DNA of 64,000 nucleotides from DATAPD01 sp036265385 (GTDB taxonomy: Bacteria; Acidobacteriota; Terriglobia; Terriglobales; Acidobacteriaceae): assembly GCA_036265385.1 (NCBI GenBank), contig DATAPD010000048.1, positions 1 through 64,000 of the forward strand, given 5' to 3'. This document shows positions 1 through 8,309 of this stretch, one piece after another. Position numbers and translations under genes: made by a program. Position 1 is the stretch's first letter. The number at the start of each line of letters is the position of its first letter. The notes beneath the pieces were generated by a model that saw only the letters and a list, made by a program, of their open reading frames with translations, was not told where the DNA came from and did not search any database.

Positions 1-2
1 GG

Positions 3-323
3 CAGCTGAAACCTGCTGCCACCAGAGCGGGAATCGGCAAGATCGGATGGCACACCTTCCGTCATACCTATTCCACCATGTTGCGTAGCGCCGGCACGGA
101 CATCAAGGTGCAACAGGAATTACTACGACATGCCAACATCCAGACCACGATGAACATCTACACGCAAGCGGTTTCGGATGACAAGCGGGCAGCAAACCGG
201 AAAGTGGTGGAAATGGTTCTACCGCTAAGCCGAGCGGCTGCAAAGAACCCGATTTTGAATGGGAGCGAAACGGGAGCGGATTCCGCTTCCGCCAATTCCA
301 GGCAACAAGCTTCAAGTGAATGA
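3..323 (+). CDS. Tyrosine recombinase/phage integrase, C-terminal part (5' end outside window)
   Basis: The open frame enters from the left edge and contains the C-terminal catalytic box of tyrosine recombinases. A GWHTFRHT stretch supplies the H-x-x-R motif, LLRHAN supplies the next conserved His, and MNIYTQAV carries the nucleophilic Tyr. The ATG at 78 lies inside the catalytic domain, so it is not the real start; at least 25 codons upstream are in frame. The gene ends 18 bp from the 3' end of an initiator tRNA on the opposite strand, the arrangement expected when an integrative element has inserted at a tRNA 3' end. The element itself would extend left of the window. The last 30 or so residues are low-complexity and Ser/Ala-rich. 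Confidence 0.9.
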   Translation, partial: QLKPAATRAGIGKIGWHTFRHTYSTMLRSAGTDIKVQQELLRHANIQTTMNIYTQAVSDDKRAANRKVVEMVLPLSRAAAKNPILNGSETGADSASANSRQQASSE

Positions 324-341
324 GAGATGGAGACTTGAGGT

Positions 342-418
<77 letters not shown>

Positions 419-423
419 GAACG

Positions 424-452
424 ATGATAACAACCGTTCTGCTGAGCGTCAA
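424..452 (-). promoter_or_regulatory. Sigma70-type promoter of the initiator tRNA
   Basis: Read on the minus strand, TTGACG (452-447) and TATCAT (429-424) are separated by exactly 17 nt. The expected start point, about 6-7 nt downstream, falls at 418-417. That is the mature 5' end of the tRNA, so the transcript would have almost no 5' leader. Confidence 0.7.
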
Positions 453-585
453 CGCGGCACCCTCCCTTTCCGTTCAGTCGTTTGCTCAAAGATGACGATA
501 GACTCAAAATCGGAAAAGCAAACGCGTGATCCGTAAAAAGTCGGTCCTGACAGATTTCACTAGGGAAAATGAGACCTTCCGAACG

Positions 586-999
586 CTAGTCTTTTTTGTT
601 TTCGCGACGTTTGTGCCGAGTGTCGCACTCGCTCCGTACCCTCTCGTATTTCTCGGCCAACTTTTCCAGTTCAGGATCGGAGAGATGCTCAATATCAATC
701 ATCTCATTCTGGGCCTGATCAATCGCCTTGATGATTTCGTCGAGCTTCAGATGGATAGCGCGTGCGTCCCGGTTCTGCGTGTTCTGGATCAGAAACACCA
801 CGAGAAACGTCACGACCGTCGTGCCGGTATTAATAATGAGTTGCCAGGTGTCCGAATACTGGAAGTAAGGTCCGGAGATCACCCAAACGATAATTACCAG
901 CGTCGCTATGAGAAAGGCCCACTTGGTTCCGACCCAGTACGCCGCTTTCGTCGCGAATACATGGAAGCCTGATTCCTTGGGACCAGGACTCTTGTTCAT
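586..999 (-). CDS. Low-affinity iron permease family small membrane protein
   Basis: This 137-residue protein has two hydrophobic segments (about residues 22-40 and 47-66). They are followed by a QNTQNRD motif and a charged helix beginning KLDEII, the signature layout of the low-affinity iron permease (Iron_permease) family. Bacterial members are small inner-membrane proteins whose transport function is not firmly established. I take the ATG at 999 as the start; an in-frame extension to 1080 adds a non-conserved tail. A TATAGT sequence lies only six bases before this ATG, so transcription may begin at or very near the start codon. It stands alone on its strand. Confidence 0.75.
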   Translation of the reverse strand: MNKSPGPKESGFHVFATKAAYWVGTKWAFLIATLVIIVWVISGPYFQYSDTWQLIINTGTTVVTFLVVFLIQNTQNRDARAIHLKLDEIIKAIDQAQNEMIDIEHLSDPELEKLAEKYERVRSECDTRHKRRENKKD

Positions 1000-1150
1000 G
1001 CTCCAACTATAGGTGAGTCTTGCCCGAAGAAGAAGAGCTTCTGCAGGATTACCGGTATTGATGGAGTGGGAACTTCGCAAGAGTTTTCAAGGCGGGGTGG
1101 GTGCCACGCCACAACTATACAAACGCGCTAAACAGTGACACCATAGCCAC

Positions 1151-1714
1151 ATGCGTGTTGCAACGCAGCATAAGGATAAGAGCAGCACAATCGTTATCAA
1201 GAAGTATGGCAACCGCCGTTTGTACGATACGTCAGCCAGCCAGTACGTAAACCTCGACGAGATCGCGCGGCTGGTTCGCAAGGGTAGAGATGTGCGAGTC
1301 GTGGATGCAAAAACGGGCGAAGACCTGACCCGGGTCACACTTACCCAGATCATTACGGAAGATGCAAAGGATGCGCCCGCGGGCCTGCCTCTCGAACTGC
1401 TACGGCAACTCATCGTTGCTTCCGATCGAACAAGCCAGGAATTCATCATGTGGTACTTGAAGTCGGCCTTTGATGCTTACCAAGCCGTGCAAGATACGGT
1501 GCAGGATCGGTTAGGCGCTGTGCAATCGGCCATCATGTCGCCGGTTGAATCGGTGCGGCGATTCCTCGGTAGCGTTCCGCAGCAAACTTCAGGTCTTGGC
1601 AGAAACGAATCAGAGCTGGAGGTTTTGCAAGAGCGGATAGCCGAACTCGAGAAACGCATTCCTAAGACAAGGTCCCGCAACGCGGCACGCAACGGGCGGG
1701 CAAAACGGAAGTAG
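1151..1714 (+). CDS. phaR: PhaR-type polyhydroxyalkanoate synthesis repressor
   Basis: Residues about 13-75 match the PHB/PHA accumulation regulator DNA-binding domain: IKKYGNRRLYDT, then SQYVNLDEIARLVRKG and VVDAKTGEDLTR. The middle (80-140) is helical and resembles the PHB_acc regulatory segment. The C-terminus is a short coiled coil ending in a basic tail. In proteobacteria PhaR binds polymer granules and represses phasin and synthase genes. No PHA synthase is in the window, but a phasin-like gene at 8310 carries a PhaR-type palindrome in its promoter. That suggests PhaR here controls lipid-granule genes (inference). No clear Shine-Dalgarno precedes the ATG. Confidence 0.88.
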   Translation: MRVATQHKDKSSTIVIKKYGNRRLYDTSASQYVNLDEIARLVRKGRDVRVVDAKTGEDLTRVTLTQIITEDAKDAPAGLPLELLRQLIVASDRTSQEFIMWYLKSAFDAYQAVQDTVQDRLGAVQSAIMSPVESVRRFLGSVPQQTSGLGRNESELEVLQERIAELEKRIPKTRSRNAARNGRAKRK

Positions 1715-1905
1715 GTTGGAAGCCCGACTCGTTCCTCCTGTTTTCCTGAAATCTCAAAACAAAATGCATTGATATCACTGCACGATTTCGCGCAAAGGTG
1801 TATGGGTGTTTGCAATTGAGTTTGAGCCGGCAAGTGCCACGCCGGAAAGTCGTTTTCGAGATCTACCGGCATGGCGGACATCCGAGATGGCATCGGGAGG
1901 CAGCC

Positions 1906-3516
1906 ATGAATATTCCCCTTACTCCCCTCCGCTTCCTGCGGTATGCATCTGAGCAGTTTCCCAACAAGGTTGGGCTGGTTTGCGATGACCGTCGTTTTAC
2001 GTATTCACAATTTGCGGAACGATGTGGGCGATTGGGAGGAGCGCTCCTGGAAGCTGGTGCCAGACCAGGTGATCGAATTGCATTCCTCAGCACGAACTGT
2101 CATCGGCTTCTAGAGGCCTATTATGGCGTGCTTGAGGCGGGTTGCGTCCTGCTGCCGTTGAACATTCGCCTGGCTTCTCAGGAACTGGTGGCCGTATTGA
2201 ATGATGCGCAAGCCAGATTTCTGTTTTTAGAAGCCAAATTCCTGCCCCTGATCGATGCATTCAAGAAAGCATGCCCCAAAATCGAACAGCTGATTCTGCT
2301 CGATGCACAGCCGGATGTCCCTGTGCTTTATCCGAAAAATTATGAGGAATTGCTCGCTGCAGCCGCTCCATTCCAAGCTGACATCATGCAAATCGATGAG
2401 AACGATGTCGCCGAACTCTTTTACACGAGCGGGACGAGCGACATGCCAAAGGGAGTCATGCTCACGCATCGCAATGTGTATCTGCATGCGCTGAACGTGA
2501 TCGTGGCGGGCCAAACGTCAAAGATCATGGGCCCGCATACGACCAGTCAAACTGTGACACTGCACACGATTCCCTTGTTCCACGCCAACGGTTGGGGAGC
2601 AGCCCACACCATTACGCTAGTTGGGGGAACACATGTGATGATCCATGCCTTCACCCCTCTGGAAGTGTTCCGGCTCATTGAGCAGGAGCGAGTGTGGTGC
2701 TGTGGGCTGGTTCCGACAATGGCGAATGCGCTGATTCACTCGCCCGAGAGAACGAAGTTTGATGTGAGCAGCCTTCGATTAATCACCATCGGAGGAGCCG
2801 CGTCTTCGCCGTCGCTTGTTAAAGAAGTGGAAGAGAAGCTTGGCTGCACGTGCATTTCGGGCTACGGATTGACGGAGACTGCTCCGGCAATCGCATTTTC
2901 TCCGATAAAAACTGGTGTTGACTGGCGGGGCGAGCAGAGGTACTCAGGTCAAGCCATGACTGGATTTGCCATTCCCGGCGTGAAGCTGCGGGTTGCAGAC
3001 CCGGCAGGGAATGAGGTCGCTCACGACGGAAAGTCCATTGGCGAAATCCAGGCACGTGGTGACGGAGTGATGAAAGGTTATTGGGAGCAGCCGGAAGCGA
3101 CAAAGAGCGTGATGGAGGGGAATTGGTTTCATACCGGAGACATGGCGACGATCGACGAAAACAGCTACATCCTTATTGTGGATAGAAAAAAGGACATCAT
3201 CATCAGTGGCGGAGAAAACATTTCGAGTCTTGAGGTTGAGAAAGTGCTAGCGGCCCATCCTTCTATCTTTGAAGCGATGGTTATACCAATTCCGGATGAG
3301 AGATGGGGTGAGATCCCGAAAGCTGTCGTTGTATTGAAACCGGGCAGTCAGGTCACAGAAATGGAAGTGATGCAGTACTGCCGTTCAAAGCTGGCCCACT
3401 ACAAATGTCCTCGTTCGATCGATTTTGTCGAGAGTCTGCCTAAATCCGGAACCGGCAAGATCTTGAAAAAAGAGTTGCGCGAGAAATATGCGGCTGCCCA
3501 GAAGACATCCACGTAA
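1906..3516 (+). CDS. Medium/long-chain fatty acid-CoA ligase (AMP-forming, AlkK/FadD-like)
   Basis: This 536-residue adenylate-forming enzyme activates a fatty acid to acyl-AMP and then acyl-CoA. Visible motifs are the P-loop-like FYTSGTSDMPKGV (about 172-184), GYGLTETAP (about 320), the GDMATIDE hinge region, DRKKDIIISGGENI, and the C-terminal catalytic Lys in PKSGTGKILKKE. The start at 1906 is preceded by GGGAGG at a good distance; the longer frame from 1798 lacks this. It is followed 91 bp downstream by an acyl-CoA dehydrogenase, which fits activation and first oxidation of fatty acids. The SDM in the P-loop replaces the common TGM/TGR and is a mild variation. Confidence 0.9.
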   Translation: MNIPLTPLRFLRYASEQFPNKVGLVCDDRRFTYSQFAERCGRLGGALLEAGARPGDRIAFLSTNCHRLLEAYYGVLEAGCVLLPLNIRLASQELVAVLNDAQARFLFLEAKFLPLIDAFKKACPKIEQLILLDAQPDVPVLYPKNYEELLAAAAPFQADIMQIDENDVAELFYTSGTSDMPKGVMLTHRNVYLHALNVIVAGQTSKIMGPHTTSQTVTLHTIPLFHANGWGAAHTITLVGGTHVMIHAFTPLEVFRLIEQERVWCCGLVPTMANALIHSPERTKFDVSSLRLITIGGAASSPSLVKEVEEKLGCTCISGYGLTETAPAIAFSPIKTGVDWRGEQRYSGQAMTGFAIPGVKLRVADPAGNEVAHDGKSIGEIQARGDGVMKGYWEQPEATKSVMEGNWFHTGDMATIDENSYILIVDRKKDIIISGGENISSLEVEKVLAAHPSIFEAMVIPIPDERWGEIPKAVVVLKPGSQVTEMEVMQYCRSKLAHYKCPRSIDFVESLPKSGTGKILKKELREKYAAAQKTST

Positions 3517-3607
3517 ACATTCGGAGTGTTCAGGACAGGCCGCCCAAGATTTTCAGGCGAGTTGAAATTCGTTTTTGAGGGAACAAAATCCATACGGGAG
3601 TGCATTT

Positions 3608-5407
3608 ATGGGCACGAAGACAGCGACACCCGCGAGCAAAATCAATGGCGGAAGTTTTCTGATTGAAGATCGCCAACCGGAAGAGATCTTCACGCCAGAA
3701 GAATTTACCGATCAGCAAAAACTGATCGCGCAAACCGCAGAAGAGTTCGCCTTGAACGAGATCGCATCAAGCATCGAGAGGATGGAGCACAAGGATTTCA
3801 CCGTGACTCGCGACCTGGTGAAGAAGGCTGGTGATCTCGGGTTGAGTGCCGTGGACACTCCAGAAGCTTATGGTGGTTTGCAGATGGACAAGGTGACGTC
3901 TGCGATCATCGCCGATCGCCTGGCGATCTATGGAGGATTCAGTGCGACATGGGGGGCGCATACCTGCATCGGTACTCTGCCAATCGTTTATTTCGGAACC
4001 GAAGAGCAAAAATTGAAATATCTGCCGGGATTGGCAACGGGGCAGATCGTGGGTGCTTACGCGCTATCGGAATCATCCTCTGCATCTGACGCCTTGAATT
4101 CCAGGACGCGGGCCCAGCTATCCGCTGACGGAAAGTACTACTTACTGAATGGCGAGAAGATGTGGATTACCAATGCCAGCTTTGCCGATCTCTTCACCGT
4201 GTTTGCCAAGGTGGACGGCGACAAATTCACCGCGTTTCTGATTGAGCGAGGCTTCCCAGGATTTTCAGTGGGTGCCGAAGAACACAAGATGGGCATCCGT
4301 GGGTCTTCCACTTGCCCATTGATTCTGAACGATTGCAGGGTCCCAGTCGAGAACGTGCTCGGAGAAGTTGGCAAAGGACATCACATTGCCTTCAACGTTC
4401 TGAATGTTGGTCGGTTCAAGCTCGGCGCAGGCTCTGTAGGAGCGGCCCGTTACTGTATTGCCGATGCCATTGCATATGCAAAGGAGAGGAAGGCGTTTGG
4501 AAAATCGATCAGTGCTTTTGGACTGATCCGTGAAAAACTCGCGAACATGGCAGTCGGGATTTATACCGGCGAGAGCATGGCATATCGCACGGTAGGAATG
4601 ATGGATGCAGCGATTCTGGCTCTCGGTGCTGACCACCATCTGGAGATGCCAGCAGTCCGAAAGGTGATTGATGAGTATGCCATCGAATGCTCGATCCTCA
4701 AGGTGTGGGGATCGGAAACGATCGATTTCGTCGTCGATGAAATGGTGCAGATCTACGGAGGCTACGGGTTCGTGGAGGAATATCCGGCAGAACGCGCTTA
4801 TCGCGATTCCCGGATCAATCGGATTTTCGAAGGCACAAATGAAATCAACCGGCTGGTTATCACTGGATTCCTACTAAAGAGAGCGATGTCGGGGCAACTG
4901 CCGTTGATGCCGGCGATTAAGAGATTGCTGGATGAAGTGCTGTCGGGACCCGGAGGAGCAGAGCCCGAGGCGGCTGTGCTCGCGGAAGAGGGGAAGATCG
5001 TCTCAAATGCGAAGAAACTCGGGTTGTTCGCAGCTGGGATTGCGAGCCAGAAATATATGCAGGCGATCCAGGACCGTCAAGAAATCATGGGAACGATTGC
5101 CGATATGGTAATCGAAACCTATGCGATGGAATCCGCGTTGCTGCGGACAAGGAAGTTGGTCGCGAACACCGGAGAGAGGCAATGTGAATTGCCGATTGCT
5201 ATGACACGCATTTACCTTGAGAGCGCAATCGAGAAGATTGAAAGCGCAGCAAAGAAGATCGTGGCCGCGGTCAGTGAGGGAGACACTCTCCGTTCGCAAA
5301 TGGCAATCGTTCGACGGCTAGTGAAACATGATCCGTTTGACACGATTGCGCTTCGGGAAGTCGTTGCTGAAAAGATTATCCAGGCAGGGAAGTACACGCT
5401 TTCCTAG
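3608..5407 (+). CDS. Acyl-CoA dehydrogenase with C-terminal extension (VLCAD/ACAD9-like)
   Basis: The 599-residue flavoprotein oxidises acyl-CoA to trans-2-enoyl-CoA and passes electrons to ETF. The standard core spans about 30-425, with ALSESSSASDA and WITNASFADLF in the middle FAD domain, ERKAFGKSI in the C-terminal helical domain and the catalytic Glu in FEGTNEINR. A further ~175 residues of helical extension give the length typical of the very-long-chain subgroup. GGGAG lies 7 nt upstream of the ATG at 3608; the 3575 start is less likely. Electron acceptors EtfAB and an EMO-type oxidoreductase are encoded at 18-22 kb. Confidence 0.9.
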   Translation: MGTKTATPASKINGGSFLIEDRQPEEIFTPEEFTDQQKLIAQTAEEFALNEIASSIERMEHKDFTVTRDLVKKAGDLGLSAVDTPEAYGGLQMDKVTSAIIADRLAIYGGFSATWGAHTCIGTLPIVYFGTEEQKLKYLPGLATGQIVGAYALSESSSASDALNSRTRAQLSADGKYYLLNGEKMWITNASFADLFTVFAKVDGDKFTAFLIERGFPGFSVGAEEHKMGIRGSSTCPLILNDCRVPVENVLGEVGKGHHIAFNVLNVGRFKLGAGSVGAARYCIADAIAYAKERKAFGKSISAFGLIREKLANMAVGIYTGESMAYRTVGMMDAAILALGADHHLEMPAVRKVIDEYAIECSILKVWGSETIDFVVDEMVQIYGGYGFVEEYPAERAYRDSRINRIFEGTNEINRLVITGFLLKRAMSGQLPLMPAIKRLLDEVLSGPGGAEPEAAVLAEEGKIVSNAKKLGLFAAGIASQKYMQAIQDRQEIMGTIADMVIETYAMESALLRTRKLVANTGERQCELPIAMTRIYLESAIEKIESAAKKIVAAVSEGDTLRSQMAIVRRLVKHDPFDTIALREVVAEKIIQAGKYTLS

Positions 5408-5464
5408 TGTGTTTTTCTGGGACGAGTTGTTGGAAGTGCATTACTGCGATTGGGAAGTAGGTCG

Positions 5465-7105
5465 ATGCCGGAGTTGCTACTTAGCGCTGGTGCGTTGCAG
5501 GGATTCTCGACCGACGAGCTGAAAACCGTTTTTTTTGCGACGTACCACAGCCGAGAGGAGCGGGTTCAGGCCATCGAAGAGGCACTCCGCAGTCCGGCGG
5601 GGCAGACGATACGGAAACGAATTGGACAATGGGTAATCGCCCGGTTGCCTGCCGAAGAACTCGTCCCCGCGAAGTATTCGCATTGGCGGCCCTTGGTGCA
5701 GGACGCAATGCTGTTCATGTTCATGCATCTTTCCAGCGGCCGCCTGGCTCCGAAACTCGTAGAGCAGTTGGAACTTCCTTCTAATACTCCGACCGGGACA
5801 CGTTTATTAAAGCTGATTGCGAAAGTTCCTGGCCTTCAGAAACTAGGTCAGGTACTGGCAAGAAATCGACACCTCCAGTGCCAACTCAGGCGTGCACTGA
5901 CCAAATTGGAGAACGGAATCTCCGACATGGACGCCGAGGAGGTGAGAAAAATTATCAAGCACGACCTTGGGGCAGAACTAAAAAAATATGACGTGCATAT
6001 CCATCCGGGTATTTTCTCGGAGGCGAGTGTCAGCGCAGTCATGCGTTTCCGTTGGCGAAATCCGGCTACGGGACGCCGCGAGCGAGGAGTTTTCAAAGTC
6101 ATCAAACCTCATATTCCCGTTTGTTTCGCGGAAGATATTGAACTGCTAGCGCAGTTGGCGAAACACGTTGGATCAAAGCATCAGCAGTATGGATTTGCAA
6201 AAAGGGTCTTACCTGAAACCTTTAACGACGTTCGCCGGCTTCTTCGACACGAAGTGGATTTCCAACGCGAGCAGGCCACGCTGGCCGAAGCTTCGCGGAG
6301 TTATCAGTCAATGATCGCTATCCGCGTTCCAACCCTCATTCGTCCACTTTGCACTTCGAAGATTACAGCCATGACCGAGGCGAACGGCGAGAAGATCACG
6401 AAGGCGGCTGTTCGCATGCCGCTTTGGCAGAGAACCTGGGTTGCAGAGTTGTTGATTGAAGCATTCCTGGCGGTGCCACTTTTTTCTGGTCAAGAGAAAG
6501 CTATGTTTCACGCCGATCCACATGCGGGAAACCTGCTCTATGACCGAAAAAGGGGAGAGCTGTCGATTCTCGATTGGGCACTGACGGAGCGCGTAAGCCG
6601 AGAAGAACGTCGGCACCTTGCGATATTTTTCTTATTTACAGCTTTAAGAGATCCGCAAGGCATTTTCAATCAGATCCAGGCCCTTAGCAGGGGCGGCATG
6701 CGACGGAAACGGCTTCAGGTGAAAATTGTTCGCGATTGTATAGATCGATTCATAGAGAGACTGCCGGTAACCAAGATTCCCGGAACGAAAGATGCGCTCG
6801 ACTTATTGGAGAGCATCGCATTTAAAGGTGTGCGGCTTCCCGCACCACTCATCATGCTGCGCAAGGTGTTGCTGACACTCGATGGGGTTCTGTATGACAT
6901 GGGAGATCCCGACGTGAGCATGATGACAGTCATCGCTCGTCGTGCGACTGTGCAGTGGCTCACGAGTTGGAAATCGATCGGATCGCCGCTCTCGGTGAGG
7001 GATTGGCTGGCGGTTCAGTTCAGTGGGTTGTTCTATGGAAGCCGAGTGTTCTGGCAGGGAACGCACGGGTTGTTGGACCGATCTCTATCAGCTCTGAGTG
7101 CATGA
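5465..7105 (+). CDS. ABC1/UbiB (AarF) family atypical kinase
   Basis: The 546-residue protein carries the hallmarks of the ABC1/ADCK/UbiB family: KLGQVLAR (the KxGQ motif) near residue 135, a VFKVIKP strand, FHADPHAGNLLY (about 348-359) and ILDWALTER replacing the DFG-type motif. Family members act at membranes in isoprenoid-quinone and lipid homeostasis; the ATPase/kinase substrate is usually unknown. The ATG at 5465 follows GGAAGTAGG, and the alternative TTG at 5450 lies before that ribosome-binding site. The position directly after an acyl-CoA dehydrogenase and before granule genes suggests a lipid or quinone role (inference). It converges on the next gene with an 8-bp gap. Confidence 0.85.
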   Translation: MPELLLSAGALQGFSTDELKTVFFATYHSREERVQAIEEALRSPAGQTIRKRIGQWVIARLPAEELVPAKYSHWRPLVQDAMLFMFMHLSSGRLAPKLVEQLELPSNTPTGTRLLKLIAKVPGLQKLGQVLARNRHLQCQLRRALTKLENGISDMDAEEVRKIIKHDLGAELKKYDVHIHPGIFSEASVSAVMRFRWRNPATGRRERGVFKVIKPHIPVCFAEDIELLAQLAKHVGSKHQQYGFAKRVLPETFNDVRRLLRHEVDFQREQATLAEASRSYQSMIAIRVPTLIRPLCTSKITAMTEANGEKITKAAVRMPLWQRTWVAELLIEAFLAVPLFSGQEKAMFHADPHAGNLLYDRKRGELSILDWALTERVSREERRHLAIFFLFTALRDPQGIFNQIQALSRGGMRRKRLQVKIVRDCIDRFIERLPVTKIPGTKDALDLLESIAFKGVRLPAPLIMLRKVLLTLDGVLYDMGDPDVSMMTVIARRATVQWLTSWKSIGSPLSVRDWLAVQFSGLFYGSRVFWQGTHGLLDRSLSALSA

Positions 7106-7113
7106 ATCTGGCG

Positions 7114-8055
7114 TTATCTGTTGCCGGCCATTTCAAGCACCGCACCATCTGGCGTGAAGAGTTCATCTTTCTCACCTGACGGGAACTCAATCTGCAAGCG
7201 CGCGCTCGCCCGACTGTTGTTGAGAACGTCGAAGGTCCCGGCACAATTCGTCTTCAGGTACTGCAGCCGATGAGTGCTGGTCGCGTTTCCCTGAATGGAT
7301 GCATTCAAACGAACACCACGTTCAAAACCGTTGAAGCTCCAAAGAGAAAGATCACGATCCATTCTTGCTTCCTGCGGCGTGTGGAATGTGTATGACGCGC
7401 CTCTGTGCCACAGGACAACTTTGCGGAAGACCAGTCCGAGTGGCATCTCGTAGGTCAATGCTTCGAGCATCGACACGGATTGGTCGGCACGACGAAAGTA
7501 TGCATGTGCCCATGTCCAGAAATTGCGGTGACGATATCCGCAATTGTGCCCCTGCAATCCAAAGCCAAGGGATTTACCCTCGAATCGCCGCCCGTCAAAT
7601 TCGATCGTTCCTTCGAAAGCAGCATCGGCGTGCGGTGTTCGTGAGAATCCAATCCATCCTTTGCTGCTCATCGTAAATGCGAAAGATGACGAATAACGGA
7701 GATTCCATGAGATCGCATGGCCATCCACATTTAAGCGCCCTCGACATGAATTATTGTCGATGGCATTGTCGGCGATGGCCAATGCAAATGGTGTACCTCC
7801 ACTACTAAGTCGACTGACAACTAATGGAAATTCCTGGATAAAACTCTGCGGTGCTCCGTCAGCCGGAAACCAAGTGGCCCAAACCTGTGCGGGCATTCCG
7901 TGGGAATTGTCCGGACATCCATTCCGCCCGGGATTCATGATTAGATAACGGAACCACCATGCACCCCTGCCATCGGAGAGCCCGAGGCGAAGAAACCAGA
8001 CCTCGTAGCGACGTCGAGTCAGCGTTGTGGAATAGGGATCATTCAAACTCTTCAT
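7114..8055 (-). CDS. Hypothetical lipocalin-like protein (tocopherol cyclase/CrtC-like fold suspected)
   Basis: The 313-residue protein is rich in Trp, Tyr and beta-strand patterns. It opens with RRRYEVWFLRLGLSDGRGAWWFRYL and contains GLQGHNCGYRHRNFWTWAHA in its centre. The combination of an N-terminal YEVWFL strand, a WFRY segment and a central His/Trp-rich motif recalls the double-calycin hydrophobic-ligand enzymes related to hydroxyneurosporene synthase and tocopherol cyclase. I cannot confirm a family. The start at 8055 removes about 87 poorly folded residues of the longer frame; 8100 is an alternative. No strong ribosome-binding site is seen. It is divergent from the phasin-like gene, consistent with handling hydrophobic molecules. 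Confidence 0.5.
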   Translation of the reverse strand: MKSLNDPYSTTLTRRRYEVWFLRLGLSDGRGAWWFRYLIMNPGRNGCPDNSHGMPAQVWATWFPADGAPQSFIQEFPLVVSRLSSGGTPFALAIADNAIDNNSCRGRLNVDGHAISWNLRYSSSFAFTMSSKGWIGFSRTPHADAAFEGTIEFDGRRFEGKSLGFGLQGHNCGYRHRNFWTWAHAYFRRADQSVSMLEALTYEMPLGLVFRKVVLWHRGASYTFHTPQEARMDRDLSLWSFNGFERGVRLNASIQGNATSTHRLQYLKTNCAGTFDVLNNSRASARLQIEFPSGEKDELFTPDGAVLEMAGNR

Positions 8056-8244
8056 GGAAGCGTCACTTTGCCAGACGAACGAAGGATAGCAAAGTGGCAT
8101 GGAGCAAAGTCGGTTGCGGTTGCTGATCTTCGGAGCGCTGTCCCGTTTTGGGAAATCTGATGTAACCGAAGCTAAATGTAGTATTTGGCAATATTGTGAC
8201 AGGGCGAATCGCGATGACGCGGCGCAATATGGCAGAAACTGCCG

Positions 8245-8273
8245 TTGACATAAATCTCTGCTAGATCTATTGT
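8245..8273 (+). promoter_or_regulatory. Strong sigma70-type promoter of the phasin-like gene
   Basis: TTGACA (8245-8250) and TATTGT (8268-8273) are separated by 17 nt. The predicted start point, near 8280, lies immediately before a CTGC-AGT-GCAG palindrome and about 30 nt before the ATG at 8310. Confidence 0.7.
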
Positions 8274-8282
8274 TAGCGCGAT

Positions 8283-8295
8283 GCTGCAGTGCAGC
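8283..8295. promoter_or_regulatory. Palindromic operator, probable PhaR site
   Basis: GCTGCA-G-TGCAGC is a perfect 13-bp palindrome in the transcribed leader of the phasin-like gene. It includes CTGC-N3-GCAG, which I recall as the reported binding sequence of Rhodobacter sphaeroides PhaR. A PhaR homologue is encoded at 1151-1714. Binding here would block initiation or early elongation. Confidence 0.55.
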
Positions 8296-8309
8296 AAACG
8301 GAGGCTGAC

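Noticed and set aside
78..323. ATG at 78 as the integrase start
   Set aside because: It lies inside the conserved catalytic block HTFRHTYSTM; the reading frame is open to the left edge.
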